A stretch of DNA of 64,000 nt from Actinocatenispora comari (GTDB taxonomy: Bacteria > Actinomycetota > Actinomycetes > Mycobacteriales > Micromonosporaceae): positions 124,001-188,000 of the forward strand of contig NZ_BOPO01000055.1 of NCBI RefSeq assembly GCF_017312725.1, read 5' to 3'. The notes beneath the pieces are model-generated. The model did not search any database and was not told where the DNA came from. It worked only from the letters and a program-made list of their open reading frames with translations. Position numbers and translations under genes: made by a program. Below, piece by piece: positions 50,298 to 59,086 of the stretch. Positions within the stretch are counted from its first letter, which is position 1. Every line of letters begins with the position of its first letter.

Positions 50298-51746
50298 TCA
50301 GTTGGTCATCTCGGCGGCGCCGGGGGCGGCGTGCCGCTCGTAGCGGCGGACCACCTCCTCGACCGGCAGCCCCTTGGTCTCCGGCAGGAAGATCGAGATG
50401 AACACGATCGCCATCGCGGCCAGCCCGGCGAAGCAGACCAGCACCCAGGGCAGCCCGATCCCCGACTGCCACACCGGGAACACCTGGATCAGCGCGAAGT
50501 TGGCCAGCCAGTCGGCCGTCGCGCAGATCGCCGCCGCCCGGCCCCGTACCTCGGTCGGAAACGACTCGCCCTGCAGCAGCCAGCCGGTGCCGCCGACGCC
50601 CACCGCGAACGACGCGATGAACAGGCACAGCCCGATCATCCCGACCACGATCTCGGCCGTACCGTGCAGCAGTCCCAGGCCCGCCGCGGCGATCAGCGCC
50701 GAGACGATCATCCCGCCGTACCCGCCGATCGACATCTTGCGCCGACCGAGCTTGTCGATGTACTTGAAGCCGAAGTAGGTCGCCCCGACGTTGATCACCG
50801 TCATGATCGAGGTGATCTCCACCGCCTGGATCTGTTGCGCCACGGTCGAATGCGCCCCGCCCAGGATCGGCGCGAGCAGCGTCGGCCCGTAGTACAGCGG
50901 GACGTTGATGCCGGTGATCTGCTGGAAGACGAAGAACACCGCGACGATGATCACCGCGCGCCGCACCGCCGGGGTCCACTTCCGGCGCCGCTGCCTCTTC
51001 TCCTGGCGTTCGCGTTCGGCCACGTCGCGCGCCGCCGCCCTGATCTGCTCGTCGGTGGTGTCCACGCCGAGCATGCCGAGCGACTGCCGGGCCTTGTCGA
51101 ACTTCCCGTGGTGCAGCAGCCAGCGCGGCGACTCCGGCATCCGGGTACGGAAGATCAGGCCGACGATCGCCGGGAGCGCACCGAGCGCGAACATCAGCCG
51201 CCAGTCGACCGTGGTCGCCGCACCGGGCGCGATCCGCAGGATCACCAACGCCACCAGGTACGAGACGAGGATGCCGATGGTGATCATCCACTGCTGCAAC
51301 AGGCTCAGCGAGCCGCGCTTGCCGGCCGGCGCGTACTCGGCGATGTAGGCGGTGGCGATCGCCGAGTCGGCGCCGATCGCCAGGCCGATCAGGGTCCGGG
51401 CGATGATCAGTACCCAGGCGTGCCAGGACAGGCCGGCGAGCAGCGAGCCGGCGGCGTAGATCGCGGCGTCGGCGATCAGCAGCGACTTGCGGCCGAACCG
51501 GTCGGTCAACGGCCCGGCGGCGAGCGCGCCCGCCGCGGCGCCGATCGACGTACCGGCCACCAGATAGCCCAGCGCGAACCCGGACAGGTGGAACGGGACG
51601 AAGTTCAACGCCGCGCCGATGTTCGACGTGTCGTAGCCGAACAGGAACCCGCCGATCGTGGCGAGGATCGTCAGCGACCAGTAGAAGCGGGTCGGTGTCC
51701 GCTGATCCAACCGGTCCAGTACGGTTGCGCCCGCCGGCTCGGACAT
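50298..51746 (-). CDS. MFS sugar porter
   Basis: A 482-residue sugar porter (SP) family transporter with twelve helices. Signatures are GGFLFGYDTSNIGAAL (helix 1), the DRFGRKSLL loop, PESPRWLLHHGKFDKA (end of helix 6), FQQITGINVPLYYGP (helix 7), DKLGRRK and LPETKGLPVEEV at the C-terminus. These match GalP/XylE/inositol-type proton symporters; QQITGIN is a sugar-contact motif. ATG at 51744-51746 follows GGGAGG. No sugar-metabolising gene is adjacent. Confidence 0.92.
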   Translation of the reverse strand: MSEPAGATVLDRLDQRTPTRFYWSLTILATIGGFLFGYDTSNIGAALNFVPFHLSGFALGYLVAGTSIGAAAGALAAGPLTDRFGRKSLLIADAAIYAAGSLLAGLSWHAWVLIIARTLIGLAIGADSAIATAYIAEYAPAGKRGSLSLLQQWMITIGILVSYLVALVILRIAPGAATTVDWRLMFALGALPAIVGLIFRTRMPESPRWLLHHGKFDKARQSLGMLGVDTTDEQIRAAARDVAERERQEKRQRRRKWTPAVRRAVIIVAVFFVFQQITGINVPLYYGPTLLAPILGGAHSTVAQQIQAVEITSIMTVINVGATYFGFKYIDKLGRRKMSIGGYGGMIVSALIAAAGLGLLHGTAEIVVGMIGLCLFIASFAVGVGGTGWLLQGESFPTEVRGRAAAICATADWLANFALIQVFPVWQSGIGLPWVLVCFAGLAAMAIVFISIFLPETKGLPVEEVVRRYERHAAPGAAEMTN

Positions 51747-51821
51747 CGCCGGTCACCTCCCGATTCGCCCGAATGCCCGGCGATTACCCCGATCCGGGCG
51801 ATCGAAACCGCACTGTTTGGC

Positions 51822-52649
51822 TCACGCCGCCTGGCGGTGCGTCCGCGGCGTCACCGACGGCACCGGCGGCGTCCCCTCCAGGTAGGCCCGCAGCTGCGCC
51901 AGCGCCCGGGCGATCAGCCGGGACACGTGCATCTGCGAGATGCCCAGCGATCGGCCGATCTGGGTCTGGGTACGTCGGTGCACGAAGCGCTGCACGAGCA
52001 CCGCGCGGTCCCGGTCGGTCAGCTGGGCCAGCGCGCCCGGCAGCGACATCCGGTCGGGTACCGACTCCATCGCCGGGTCGGGCGCGCCGAGCAGCTCCGC
52101 CAGCTCGGCACCGTCGGCGCCGTCCGGGCCGGGGCACGGCACGTTGAGCGACACCGGTTGGTAGCCCTGTTCGGCGGCCATCACCTCGCGCACCCGCCGC
52201 GCGCTCGTGCCGACCGCGTCCGCGAGCTCCGGTACGGTCGGCATTCGGCCCAGGTCGTGCACCAGCCGCTGCCGGGCCGCGTTGACGGCGAGCCGCAGCT
52301 CCTGAATCGACCGCGGCGGCTGGATCATCCAGCAGCGGTCCCGGAAGTGGCGTTTGAGCTCGCCGCGGATCGTCGGTACCGCGTAGGCGTAGAAGCTCGT
52401 CCCGTGCCCGGGGTCGTACCGGTCGACCGCACAGATCAGCCCGACCGTCGCCACCTGCACCAGATCCTGCGGATCCTCGCTGGTGTGCGCGTACCGGTGG
52501 GCCAGCCGCCGGGCCAGCGGCAGGAACGCGCGGATCGCGGCCTCCCGGCGCCGCTGCCGGTCCGGGTCGCCGGCGGGCAGCCGGGCGAGCGACTCCAGTA
52601 CCCGCAGCGCTTCCTCGTCTCCGCTGTGGTTGTCGACCGTTGCGGTCAC
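51822..52649 (-). CDS. SigB/SigF-family RNA polymerase sigma factor
   Basis: A 275-residue group 3 sigma factor. Region 2 reads DLVQVATVGLICAVDRYDPGHGTSFYAYAVPTIRGELKRHFRD, region 3 RMPTVPELADAVGTSARRVREVM and region 4 TDRDRAVLVQRFVHRRTQTQIGRSLGISQMHVSRLIARALAQL, all complete. The GTG at 52647-52649 follows AGGGGG by six bases; the longer frame upstream is an Arg/Ala-rich antisense artefact. Members control stress and developmental genes under anti-sigma/anti-anti-sigma control. Those partner genes are not adjacent here. Confidence 0.9.
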   Translation of the reverse strand: MTATVDNHSGDEEALRVLESLARLPAGDPDRQRRREAAIRAFLPLARRLAHRYAHTSEDPQDLVQVATVGLICAVDRYDPGHGTSFYAYAVPTIRGELKRHFRDRCWMIQPPRSIQELRLAVNAARQRLVHDLGRMPTVPELADAVGTSARRVREVMAAEQGYQPVSLNVPCPGPDGADGAELAELLGAPDPAMESVPDRMSLPGALAQLTDRDRAVLVQRFVHRRTQTQIGRSLGISQMHVSRLIARALAQLRAYLEGTPPVPSVTPRTHRQAA

Positions 52650-52910
52650 CGCGACACCCCCTGCGCCCGGCGCGATCCTCTGCGCGGCGCGCACCGTGCG
52701 GCATCCGACGCCCGCCCACCCGGCGTCGACGGCCACCGTGACAACCCGCGCTGGTACGGCACGACTGCACGGCCTCGCCCACGCGAAACCGTTGCCGCGT
52801 CCCGGAACCGATGCTAGGACCGTGCGCCGCGCGCCGGCCCGGATTGCCGGAACTGGGGTGGGTTTCCGCGCGGGCACCGGCGGCGTCCGGCAGAGCGCGG
52901 CCGGTTCGGG

Positions 52911-53744
52911 TCAGGCGCGGTGGGCGGGTTCCGGTTGCGCCGCTTCGGTGGTGACGCCCAGCACCCGGGACAGCCCGGCCGCGCCGGCCGGGGTGAGCCG
53001 CACCGCGCGGCGGGTCGGCGGCCGGGTCACCCAGCCGTGCTCGACCAGGCCGGTGAGCAGGTCGGCGCCGAGCCGACCGGCCAGGTGGTGCTGTTGCTCG
53101 CTCCAGTCCAGGCAGGCGCGCAGCAGCGGCCGTCCGGTGGTCGCGGGCGCCAGCCGACGCACCGGTACGCCGAGCGCTGCGAACACGTCCGCCGCGGCCG
53201 GCCCCAGCCGGTACGGATGGGTACGCAGCTGCTGTGCCAGCCCGTCGCCGGCCCGGCGTCGCGGGGTGCGCACGCCGTCGGTGGCGACCAGCGCGCCGCG
53301 ATCCAGCAGGCCCTGCATGACCTGCACGCCGAGCCGCCCGGCGAGATGGTCGTAGCAGGTACGGGCGGCGCGCAGGGCCGCGGCCCGGGTGCCCTGCCGC
53401 AGCGACCGGACCGGCTCGGTGGGGGAGATGCGGGCCAGCGCCTCCAGCACCGCCGCGACCGGTGCGCCGGCCATCCGGTAGTACCGGTGCCGGCCGGATC
53501 GTTCGACCGTGACCAGCCCGGCCGACAGCAGCCGCGCCAACTGGGCGCTCGCGGCCTGCGCGGTTACTCCTGCCTCGGCGGCGAGCACGCTGGCCGGCAG
53601 CGCCCGCCCGTCGGCGAGCGCGGTCAGCACCCGGGCCCTGGTGCGATCGGCGAACAGCGCGGCCACCTGCGACACGTCGATGTCCCCGCCGCCGTGCGGG
53701 ACGCTCGGGACGGCGGCGACCGGTGGGGTGTCTCGAGCTGCCAT
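52911..53744 (-). CDS. ArsR-family transcriptional regulator
   Basis: A 277-residue extended ArsR protein. The winged helix lies at about 22-100 (VSQVAALFADRTRARVLTALADGRALPASVLAAEAGVTAQAASAQLARLLSAGLV). The second half has the recurrent TCYDHLAGRLGVQV and CLDWSEQQHHLAGRLGADL motifs of this actinobacterial subgroup, whose Cys/His may bind a ligand. ATG at 53742-53744. It is divergent from the DHA2 efflux gene; an inverted repeat ACACTTCC-N8-GGAAGTGT lies between, so it probably represses the pump. Confidence 0.87.
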   Translation of the reverse strand: MAARDTPPVAAVPSVPHGGGDIDVSQVAALFADRTRARVLTALADGRALPASVLAAEAGVTAQAASAQLARLLSAGLVTVERSGRHRYYRMAGAPVAAVLEALARISPTEPVRSLRQGTRAAALRAARTCYDHLAGRLGVQVMQGLLDRGALVATDGVRTPRRRAGDGLAQQLRTHPYRLGPAAADVFAALGVPVRRLAPATTGRPLLRACLDWSEQQHHLAGRLGADLLTGLVEHGWVTRPPTRRAVRLTPAGAAGLSRVLGVTTEAAQPEPAHRA

Positions 53745-53764
53745 GCCTCGAGCCTGCCACGGCG

Positions 53765-53788
53765 ACACTTCCACCGGCACGGAAGTGT
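53765..53788. promoter_or_regulatory. Inverted repeat between ArsR and efflux genes
   Basis: ACACTTCC (53765-53772) and GGAAGTGT (53781-53788) are exact complements separated by 8 bp. Located 20 bp from both start codons in a 65-bp gap, this fits an ArsR-dimer operator. Confidence 0.8.
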
Positions 53789-53809
53789 TCCGGTGCCAGC
53801 GTGGAGCGC

Positions 53810-55222
53810 ATGACAACGCGTCCGAAACTGGTCCTGCTGCTGATGTGCGCCGGGATGTTCCTGGTGTTGCTCGACGTGTCGGTGATCAACGTGGCGATAC
53901 CGGCGATCGCGGCCGGGCTTTCCACCGACACCGGCGGCGTGGGCTGGGTGGTCGACGGGTACGCGGTCGTGTTGGCCGCGCTGCTGCTGTCCGGTGGCGT
54001 GCTCGGTGACCGGATCGGGCACCGGCGCGCCGTCGTCGCCGGCCTGCTGGTGTTCGGCCTGGCCAGCGTGGCCTGTGCGCTGGCGCCCAGCCTCGCGGTA
54101 CTGGTCGCGGCGCGCGCCGGGCAGGGTGTGGGCGCGGCGCTGCTGCTGCCGTGCAGCGTCGCGGTCATCACCGAGGCGTACCCGGGTCGGGCCGAGCAGG
54201 CGCGCGCCCTCGGCATCTGGGCCGGCGTGTCGTCGCTCGCGCTGCCGGCCGGTCCGCTGCTGGGTGGCGTGCTGGTGCAGGTGTTCGGCTGGCAGTCGAT
54301 CTTCTGGGTCAACCCGCCGATCGTCGTCGCGGTCGTGATCGCCACATTGCTCGCGGTGCCCGCCGGTCGCGCCGACCGGCGCCGCCGGCTCGATCCGGCC
54401 GGCGCGGCGCTGGCCGCGGTCGCCCTGGCGAGCCTGGTGTACGCGGTGATCGCCGCCGGTCGCGGCGCAGGCTGGCCGCTGGTTGCCGGTGCCGCCGCGG
54501 TGGCGGTGTGCGCCGCCGCCGGTCTGATCGCCGTCGAGCGGCGCGCCACCGCCCCCACACTGCCGCTGGATGCGTTGCGCGGCAAGGCGTTCACCGGCAC
54601 CAACCTGCTCGCGCTGACGATGAACCTGGCCACCAACGGCACCCTGTTCGTGGTCACCCTCTACCTGCAGTCGGTACGCGGGGTGCCGCCGGCCACCGCG
54701 GGCCTGCTGCTGGTGCCGATCTTCGTACCGCTGGTGGCGCTCTCGCCGCTCGCCGGCCGGTTGACGGCCCGGTACGGTCCGCGCCGGCCGATGCTCGCCG
54801 GCGCCCTGATCGCCGCGGTCGGCTCGGCGGCGCTGCTCGCCACCACCGCCGATCCGCACCGCGACGGGTACCTGTCGCTGCTGCCGACGTTGCTCGGGGT
54901 CGGCGTGGGTGTCGGGCTGTTCACCGCGCCGGTGGTGGCCGCGGCGCTGCGGTCCGCGCCGCCCGGCCGGGCCGGCCTCGCCAACGGGGTCGTCAACACC
55001 GCCCGGCAGGCCGGTACCGCGTTGGGGATCGCGGTGTTCGGCGCGGTCGTCGGCGCCGCGACCCACCCGTACCACTTCGTCGCCGGGTTGCACCGGCTCG
55101 GGATCGCCGCCGCACTGGTGTGGTTGGTCGCCGCGGCCGTCACGGCCCGGGTCGTCCCGGACGCCGACGGCGCCGCGCCGCAACGCCGGGTACCGGAGCG
55201 GATCACCGCCACCGAGCGGTGA
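53810..55222 (+). CDS. MFS drug efflux transporter (DHA2/EmrB-QacA type)
   Basis: A 470-residue transporter with about fourteen helices. The N-terminal LLDVSVINVAIPAIAAGL, motif A GDRIGHRRAVVAGLLVFG and motif C-like GQGVGAALLLPCSVAVITEAYP are those of DHA2 proton-drug antiporters. The final segments are typical (PGRAGLANGVVNTARQAGTALGIAVFG). ATG at 53810 has a GGAG only three bases away, so initiation may be leaderless. Divergent from the ArsR gene and probably controlled by it; exported compound unknown. Confidence 0.9.
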   Translation: MTTRPKLVLLLMCAGMFLVLLDVSVINVAIPAIAAGLSTDTGGVGWVVDGYAVVLAALLLSGGVLGDRIGHRRAVVAGLLVFGLASVACALAPSLAVLVAARAGQGVGAALLLPCSVAVITEAYPGRAEQARALGIWAGVSSLALPAGPLLGGVLVQVFGWQSIFWVNPPIVVAVVIATLLAVPAGRADRRRRLDPAGAALAAVALASLVYAVIAAGRGAGWPLVAGAAAVAVCAAAGLIAVERRATAPTLPLDALRGKAFTGTNLLALTMNLATNGTLFVVTLYLQSVRGVPPATAGLLLVPIFVPLVALSPLAGRLTARYGPRRPMLAGALIAAVGSAALLATTADPHRDGYLSLLPTLLGVGVGVGLFTAPVVAAALRSAPPGRAGLANGVVNTARQAGTALGIAVFGAVVGAATHPYHFVAGLHRLGIAAALVWLVAAAVTARVVPDADGAAPQRRVPERITATER

Positions 55223-55382
55223 CCCGAGCAACCCGTGGCCGCACCAAGGGCGCCGGCCGCCGCTCCCGCTCCCCGGGCAACGCTCGCTGCGCACCGCTTC
55301 CCGCTCTGCTGCTCGGCGCCGGCGCCGGCGGCGAACGGCGGCGAGCGGCGGATGCGGGGCGGCTGCTCGCCCGGCCGGCAGA

Positions 55383-55745
55383 ATGAACGTCATGACCGAC
55401 ACGACAGACATCCGCGCCTGGGCGAGCGCGCTGCCCGAGGTGACCGAGACGCTGCACTTCCGGTTCTGGACGCCGAAATGGTCGGTGCACGGCAGGACCT
55501 TCCTCGGCATGGGCGCGGACGAGTCGACCGTCGTCTGCTGCCTGACCGAGGAGGCGGCGGCGCAGGCGGCGGCGGCCGATCCCGAGCACACCACGCTGGT
55601 ACGCCGACAGGACGCTCGACGCAGCTTCCTCGGCCTGGAGGTCGTCCTGGACGGGGTCGCACCCGAGCGGCTGCACGACTGGGTACGTCAGGCGTGGGCC
55701 GCGCAGGCACCCCGACGCCTCGCCGCCCGCCACCCGCTGCCCTGA
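55383..55745 (+). CDS. MmcQ/YjbR-family protein
   Basis: A 120-residue MmcQ/YjbR-fold protein: DIRAWASALPEVTETLHFRFWTPKWSVHGRTFLGMG, a Glu/Ala-rich middle and GLEVVLDGVAPERLHDWVRQAW. The family has a double-wing DNA-binding-like fold but no established role. The start may be the ATG at 55383 or at 55392; neither has a ribosome site. It lies 160 bp after the efflux gene, without an obvious functional link. Confidence 0.82.
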   Translation: MNVMTDTTDIRAWASALPEVTETLHFRFWTPKWSVHGRTFLGMGADESTVVCCLTEEAAAQAAAADPEHTTLVRRQDARRSFLGLEVVLDGVAPERLHDWVRQAWAAQAPRRLAARHPLP

Positions 55746-55924
55746 CCGCCCGACGTCGCAGGGTCTGCCAGGTGTCCATGCGGAACGATCCGCTTGTCGC
55801 ACGCCGGTGACGGCGATCGTGCGCATGCGGCGGCGAGACCGTAGGCAAGAGACGGTGATCGCCCCGTCCTGACCACGTGGCGATGTTCTGGTGACGACCA
55901 TCGCAAGGTGCTGTCGCCCGGGTG

Positions 55925-56140
55925 CTACTTGAGGCGGCCGAGGGCCTTGGCGCGGCCCTGCGCCCAACCGGCGAGAAGGGCACCGCCGGCGGTGGTAGCG
56001 AGATAGATGCACAGGGCAGCCGGGAACGGCAGTCCGCTCAGTGCACCGCCGTTGTGGTGATCGATGAGCAGCCGGATCGCGCCTTGGCCCCCGAAGACCA
56101 CCAGAGCCATTCCGATGATCAGTAGTACGACGAACTTCAC
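55925..56140 (-). CDS. Small two-helix membrane protein
   Basis: A 71-residue protein with two hydrophobic segments (FVVLLIIGMALVVFGGQGAI and ALCIYLATTAGGALLAGWA) and a short polar turn (RLLIDHHNGGAL). I do not recognise the family. The GTG at 56138-56140 follows AGGGAGAG by four bases; longer frames upstream run through the operator region. It is divergent from a TetR gene at 56238 with a CAATGCA palindrome between, so it is probably a regulated membrane effector of that repressor. Confidence 0.75.
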   Translation of the reverse strand: MKFVVLLIIGMALVVFGGQGAIRLLIDHHNGGALSGLPFPAALCIYLATTAGGALLAGWAQGRAKALGRLK

Positions 56141-56165
56141 GGTTCTCTCCCTGGGGTCATTTTTG

Positions 56166-56181
56166 CAATGCAGTTGCATTG
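56166..56181. promoter_or_regulatory. Palindrome, probable TetR operator
   Basis: CAATGCA-GT-TGCATTG is a perfect inverted repeat with a 2-bp centre. A related TGCAATGC...GCGCA half-site lies at 56202-56216. Both fall in the gap between the small membrane protein and TetR genes, a locally AT-rich stretch. Confidence 0.78.
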
Positions 56182-56237
56182 TAATAGACTGTGCATGGCG
56201 ATGCAATGCGAGCGCATGGGATCGCCAGGAGGGACGC

Positions 56238-56831
56238 ATGCCGAAGATCGTCGACCACGACCAGCGCCGGCACCGCCTAGCTGAAGCGGTCTGGTCACTG
56301 ACGCTGCGCGACGGGCTGGAGGGGGTGACGCTGCGCAAGGTCGCGGTGGAGGCCGGCGTGTCCATGGGGCAGGTGCAGCATTACTACGCCACCCGGGAGC
56401 AACTGGTCCGGGACGCGCTCGACCGTGCGGTCCAAGCACTCAATGCCCGGATCGATGCCGCTATCAGAGCCACCGACTCGGCGAGTGCGGAGACGACGTT
56501 GCGTGAGTGTCTGCGCGCGCTGCTCTCCCGCGACCCGGAGAGCCTGCGCCTGCTGCAGCTATCGGTCGCGGTCGTCGGGAGGTCGATCTCGGATCCCGCC
56601 ATGGTCAGCGTTCTGGCACCGGGAAGCAGTGAACTCCTGGAGTTCACTGCGACGCTCATCGCTGCCGCTCGGCAGGAGCGGGGTACGCCCCCGCGAGGCA
56701 ACGGACTGATCGACGCCGACATCTGTTGGAGTCTGATCACCAGCCTGGGCGTTGATGTCGCAGTAGGGCAGCGCTCGCCCGACGACGCGCTCACGGTGCT
56801 GGACTATCACCTGGACAACCTCCTGGGTTGA
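56238..56831 (+). CDS. TetR-family regulator
   Basis: A 197-residue TetR protein. The helix-turn-helix reads VTLRKVAVEAGVSMGQVQHYYATREQLVRDAL; the ligand domain resembles the BetI-like TetR_C_6 group. ATG at 56238 follows CAGGAGG by six bases. It is divergent from the small membrane protein and probably represses it and itself through the CAATGCA palindrome. Its GC3 is slightly lower than that of its neighbours, a mild hint of a different origin. Confidence 0.88.
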   Translation: MPKIVDHDQRRHRLAEAVWSLTLRDGLEGVTLRKVAVEAGVSMGQVQHYYATREQLVRDALDRAVQALNARIDAAIRATDSASAETTLRECLRALLSRDPESLRLLQLSVAVVGRSISDPAMVSVLAPGSSELLEFTATLIAAARQERGTPPRGNGLIDADICWSLITSLGVDVAVGQRSPDDALTVLDYHLDNLLG

Positions 56832-56984
56832 CCGCCGGCCAGGGATGTCGGGCTTCGCTTCACGAGGCGAACGAGCTGTGCCGAGACTGCTGGCACGGGG
56901 GGCTTCAGTCAGGCTGACCCGACCGCTCAGGGGCGGCTGGCGCCGCGGCTCTGACCGGTAGCGGGCCGCGCCTACCATCGGCCG

Positions 56985-57431
56985 GTGGTGACCAGCAGAT
57001 TCACCCTCAGCCGCCATCAGCGCCGTCGCACCGAGATCCCCGTCGCGATCGGCACCGTCGTGCTGTGCGGCCTGCCCTGGCTGGCCGACTGGCGGCTGGC
57101 CGTGTTCCTGACCGTGATCTGGCTGCTCCCCGTGCTGGGCACCATCCCGCCCGCCCTGTACGGCTCCACCGAGGTCACCGGCGAGGGCCTGCGCCTGCGC
57201 ACCCCGTACCGACGCCGTTTCCTGGCTTGGCAGCAGATCACCGACATCACCGTCCGCGAGCGCGACGGCAAGGGCGGCCCCCGCAAGCACGCTGTCGCCC
57301 ACCGCGCCACCGGCCGGCCGGTCGTGCTGCCCGGCCTGCGCGCGTACCGTGCCGAGGGCGAGGAGTGGCGCGACTTCGACCGCCGCGTCAACACCCTGCG
57401 CGTCGACTGGCACCTGGCCACCACCACGTGA
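56985..57431 (+). CDS. PH-domain-like membrane protein
   Basis: A 148-residue protein. Two hydrophobic helices (about 20-60: IPVAIGTVVLCGLPWLADW, RLAVFLTVIWLLPVLGTI) are followed by a bacterial PH-like beta domain: STEVTGEGLRLRTPYRRRFLAWQQITDITVRERDG. Such proteins are common in actinobacteria and poorly characterised. The tandem GTG codons at 56985 and 56988 lie about ten bases after a TACCAT box with no ribosome site, which suggests a leaderless mRNA. Confidence 0.78.
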   Translation: MVTSRFTLSRHQRRRTEIPVAIGTVVLCGLPWLADWRLAVFLTVIWLLPVLGTIPPALYGSTEVTGEGLRLRTPYRRRFLAWQQITDITVRERDGKGGPRKHAVAHRATGRPVVLPGLRAYRAEGEEWRDFDRRVNTLRVDWHLATTT

Positions 57432-57632
57432 CGAGGTCGGCTGCGAGCCTCGACGCGTTGCGGTACCGGCGATGCCGACATCTGCCGTTCGCCCGTCACC
57501 GTCGTCGAGCGGACCCGGCCGCGAGCTTTGCCGCCAGGGCTCGCCCCGCCGGCGAGCGCTTCGCCGGCGTCGCGGCCAGCTCGAGCCAGCACACCCGATC
57601 GGTTCCGAGAGCGGCGAGCCGACCGTGCGGCG

Positions 57633-58052
57633 TCAGCGGAGCAGGGGCAGCGCGCCGACGAGCCTGTCGATCTGCTTGCGCGGGCCGTACAGGCCGATGC
57701 CGACGCTGGCCAGGTCGGCGGTCGCGGTGGCCGCCATCTTCTCGACGTACTCGTCGTAGGTGCGGCAGCTCTGCGCCAGCGCGCTGAAGCTGACGAAGAA
57801 CGTCTCGTCCTGGGCGGCCGCCTCCTGCACGATGCCGCGTACCCGGTCGTTCGGCGCGGTCAGGATCGGCAGCGGGGTGCGGATGACGCCGGCGTGCACG
57901 ACGCCGTCGGCGTCCTTGACGTCGGCTCCGACCAGCCCGTCGACGCGGTCGCCGATGGTCAGGGCGAGCACGCTCGCCGCGTTGGCCGCGAGTCCGGTCG
58001 GTAGTTCGGCACTGACCACGATCGCGCACTTGAACGCCGGTCGACCTGCCAC
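57633..58052 (-). CDS. DUF2000 family protein
   Basis: A 139-residue DUF2000 protein: FKCAIVVSAELPTGLAANAASVLALTIGDRVDGLVGADVKDADG, then HAGVIRTPLPILTAPNDRVRGIVQEAA and GLYGPRKQIDRLVGALPLLR, a complete family match. No biochemical role is established. The GTG at 58050-58052 follows GAAGGAG by six bases. It is divergent from an Lrp/AsnC gene, a frequent arrangement, and probably its target. Confidence 0.88.
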   Translation of the reverse strand: MAGRPAFKCAIVVSAELPTGLAANAASVLALTIGDRVDGLVGADVKDADGVVHAGVIRTPLPILTAPNDRVRGIVQEAAAQDETFFVSFSALAQSCRTYDEYVEKMAATATADLASVGIGLYGPRKQIDRLVGALPLLR

Positions 58053-58173
58053 GTGTCTCTCCTTCGCTGCCGTCGAACGGCACTCAACGTAGCAGCGGTT
58101 GCGGAGAACAGGGCTACACTCCGTAGACGATTCGGCTTGACCGATAAAATCTCGAATCATCCACGGAGGACCG

Positions 58174-58659
58174 GTGTCGACGACGGAGTTGGACGAACTT
58201 GACACGGCATTGCTGACGCTCCTGCAGCAGGACCACCGGCTCACCAACAAGGAACTCGCGGCCCGCCTGCACGTCGCGCAGTCCACCTGCCTGGAACGCA
58301 TCCGCCGGCTGACCAGGCGCGGCATCCTGCGCGGCCAGCACGCCGACGTCGACCTGGGCAAGATCGGCCGCGGTACCCAGGCGATGGTGGCCGTGCAACT
58401 GCGCCCGCCGGACCGCGCCGTGATCGAGTCGTTCCAGACGTTCGTGGCGGGGCTACCGGAGGTGTTGTCCTACTTCGTCATGGCCGGCAACGACGACTTC
58501 CTGCTGCACATCGCGGTCGCCGACAACGAGCAGCTGAGCGCCTTCATCCTGGACCGGCTCACGCAACGGCGCGAGATCGTGCACGTGCGCACCTCGGTGA
58601 TCTTCAGCCACGTTCGGCGCCCGGTAGTCGTACCTCTGCCGGTCGACGGCGATACGTGA
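58174..58659 (+). CDS. Lrp/AsnC-family regulator
   Basis: A 161-residue Lrp/AsnC protein. The winged helix is ELDELDTALLTLLQQDHRLTNKELAARLHVAQSTCLERIRRLTRRGIL, and the RAM effector domain follows (AMVAVQLRPPDRAVIESFQ ... VLSYFVMAGNDDFLLHIAV). GTG at 58174 follows GGAGGA. It is divergent from the DUF2000 gene; GATTCG/CGAATC arms (58129-58158) around an AT-rich centre are a possible binding site. Its last codons overlap a 37-bp element repeated at 60044. Confidence 0.92.
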   Translation: MSTTELDELDTALLTLLQQDHRLTNKELAARLHVAQSTCLERIRRLTRRGILRGQHADVDLGKIGRGTQAMVAVQLRPPDRAVIESFQTFVAGLPEVLSYFVMAGNDDFLLHIAVADNEQLSAFILDRLTQRREIVHVRTSVIFSHVRRPVVVPLPVDGDT

Positions 58660-58672
58660 AGCGCGCTGCGGT
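58636..58672 (+). repeat. Duplicated intergenic element, copy A
   Basis: The 37 bp starting CTGCCGGTCG match 35 of 37 bases with copy B at 60044-60080. Further weaker similarity follows: GCATCGCACGCC here (58813-58824) against GCGTCGCACGCC in B, and CTGATGCGCCAGGCGCGTGCC (58829-58849) against CCGATGCGTCGGGCGCGTGCC. The element covers the Lrp stop codon and the start of a 427-bp gap. Confidence 0.7.
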
Positions 58673-59086
58673 CTGCTCGCTTCGTAGTTGCGGATGCCGG
58701 CCCCTGCTGAGCCGCGATCGGTCAGTGCACCTTCCGTAGCGTCCGGCGTGCGCCTTCGCGTTCTCTGCCGCCGGACCGGGGAGATCGCGTTGGGTACGGC
58801 GGCGTGCCGGCGCATCGCACGCCTAGTCCTGATGCGCCAGGCGCGTGCCAGTGGCACCCGGCAAGCGACATCCGTCTCGGCTACATCCGGGACCTGACCC
58901 CTCCGTGCGGGCCCGTGCGAACGGCCACGTGCCTTCTGCACCTGGGCAACGATCACGGGGGAACCGCGGCGGTGTCGACGAGCGAGTACAGCGCGGTGGG
59001 CTGGGTGGAGGCGCACCAGTTAACACGAAGCGGCCCTCGGGGCCGTGTGGTCTCGAGGGCCGCGGCTGGTGGACCGGCCAGGGTGG
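58660..59086. other. Gene-poor gap (427 bp) between Lrp and MmpS-like genes
   Basis: No frame here has convincing coding composition. It holds the remainder of the duplicated element (to about 58870) and a terminator hairpin at 59031-59062 for the minus-strand MmpS-like gene. The middle is unremarkable. Confidence 0.6.
59031..59062 (-). terminator. Terminator hairpin of the MmpS-like gene
   Basis: CGGCCCTCG and CGAGGGCCG form a 9-bp stem across a 14-base loop, 25 bp after the stop codon on the minus strand, followed by a CTTCGTGTTAACT stretch. Confidence 0.65.
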
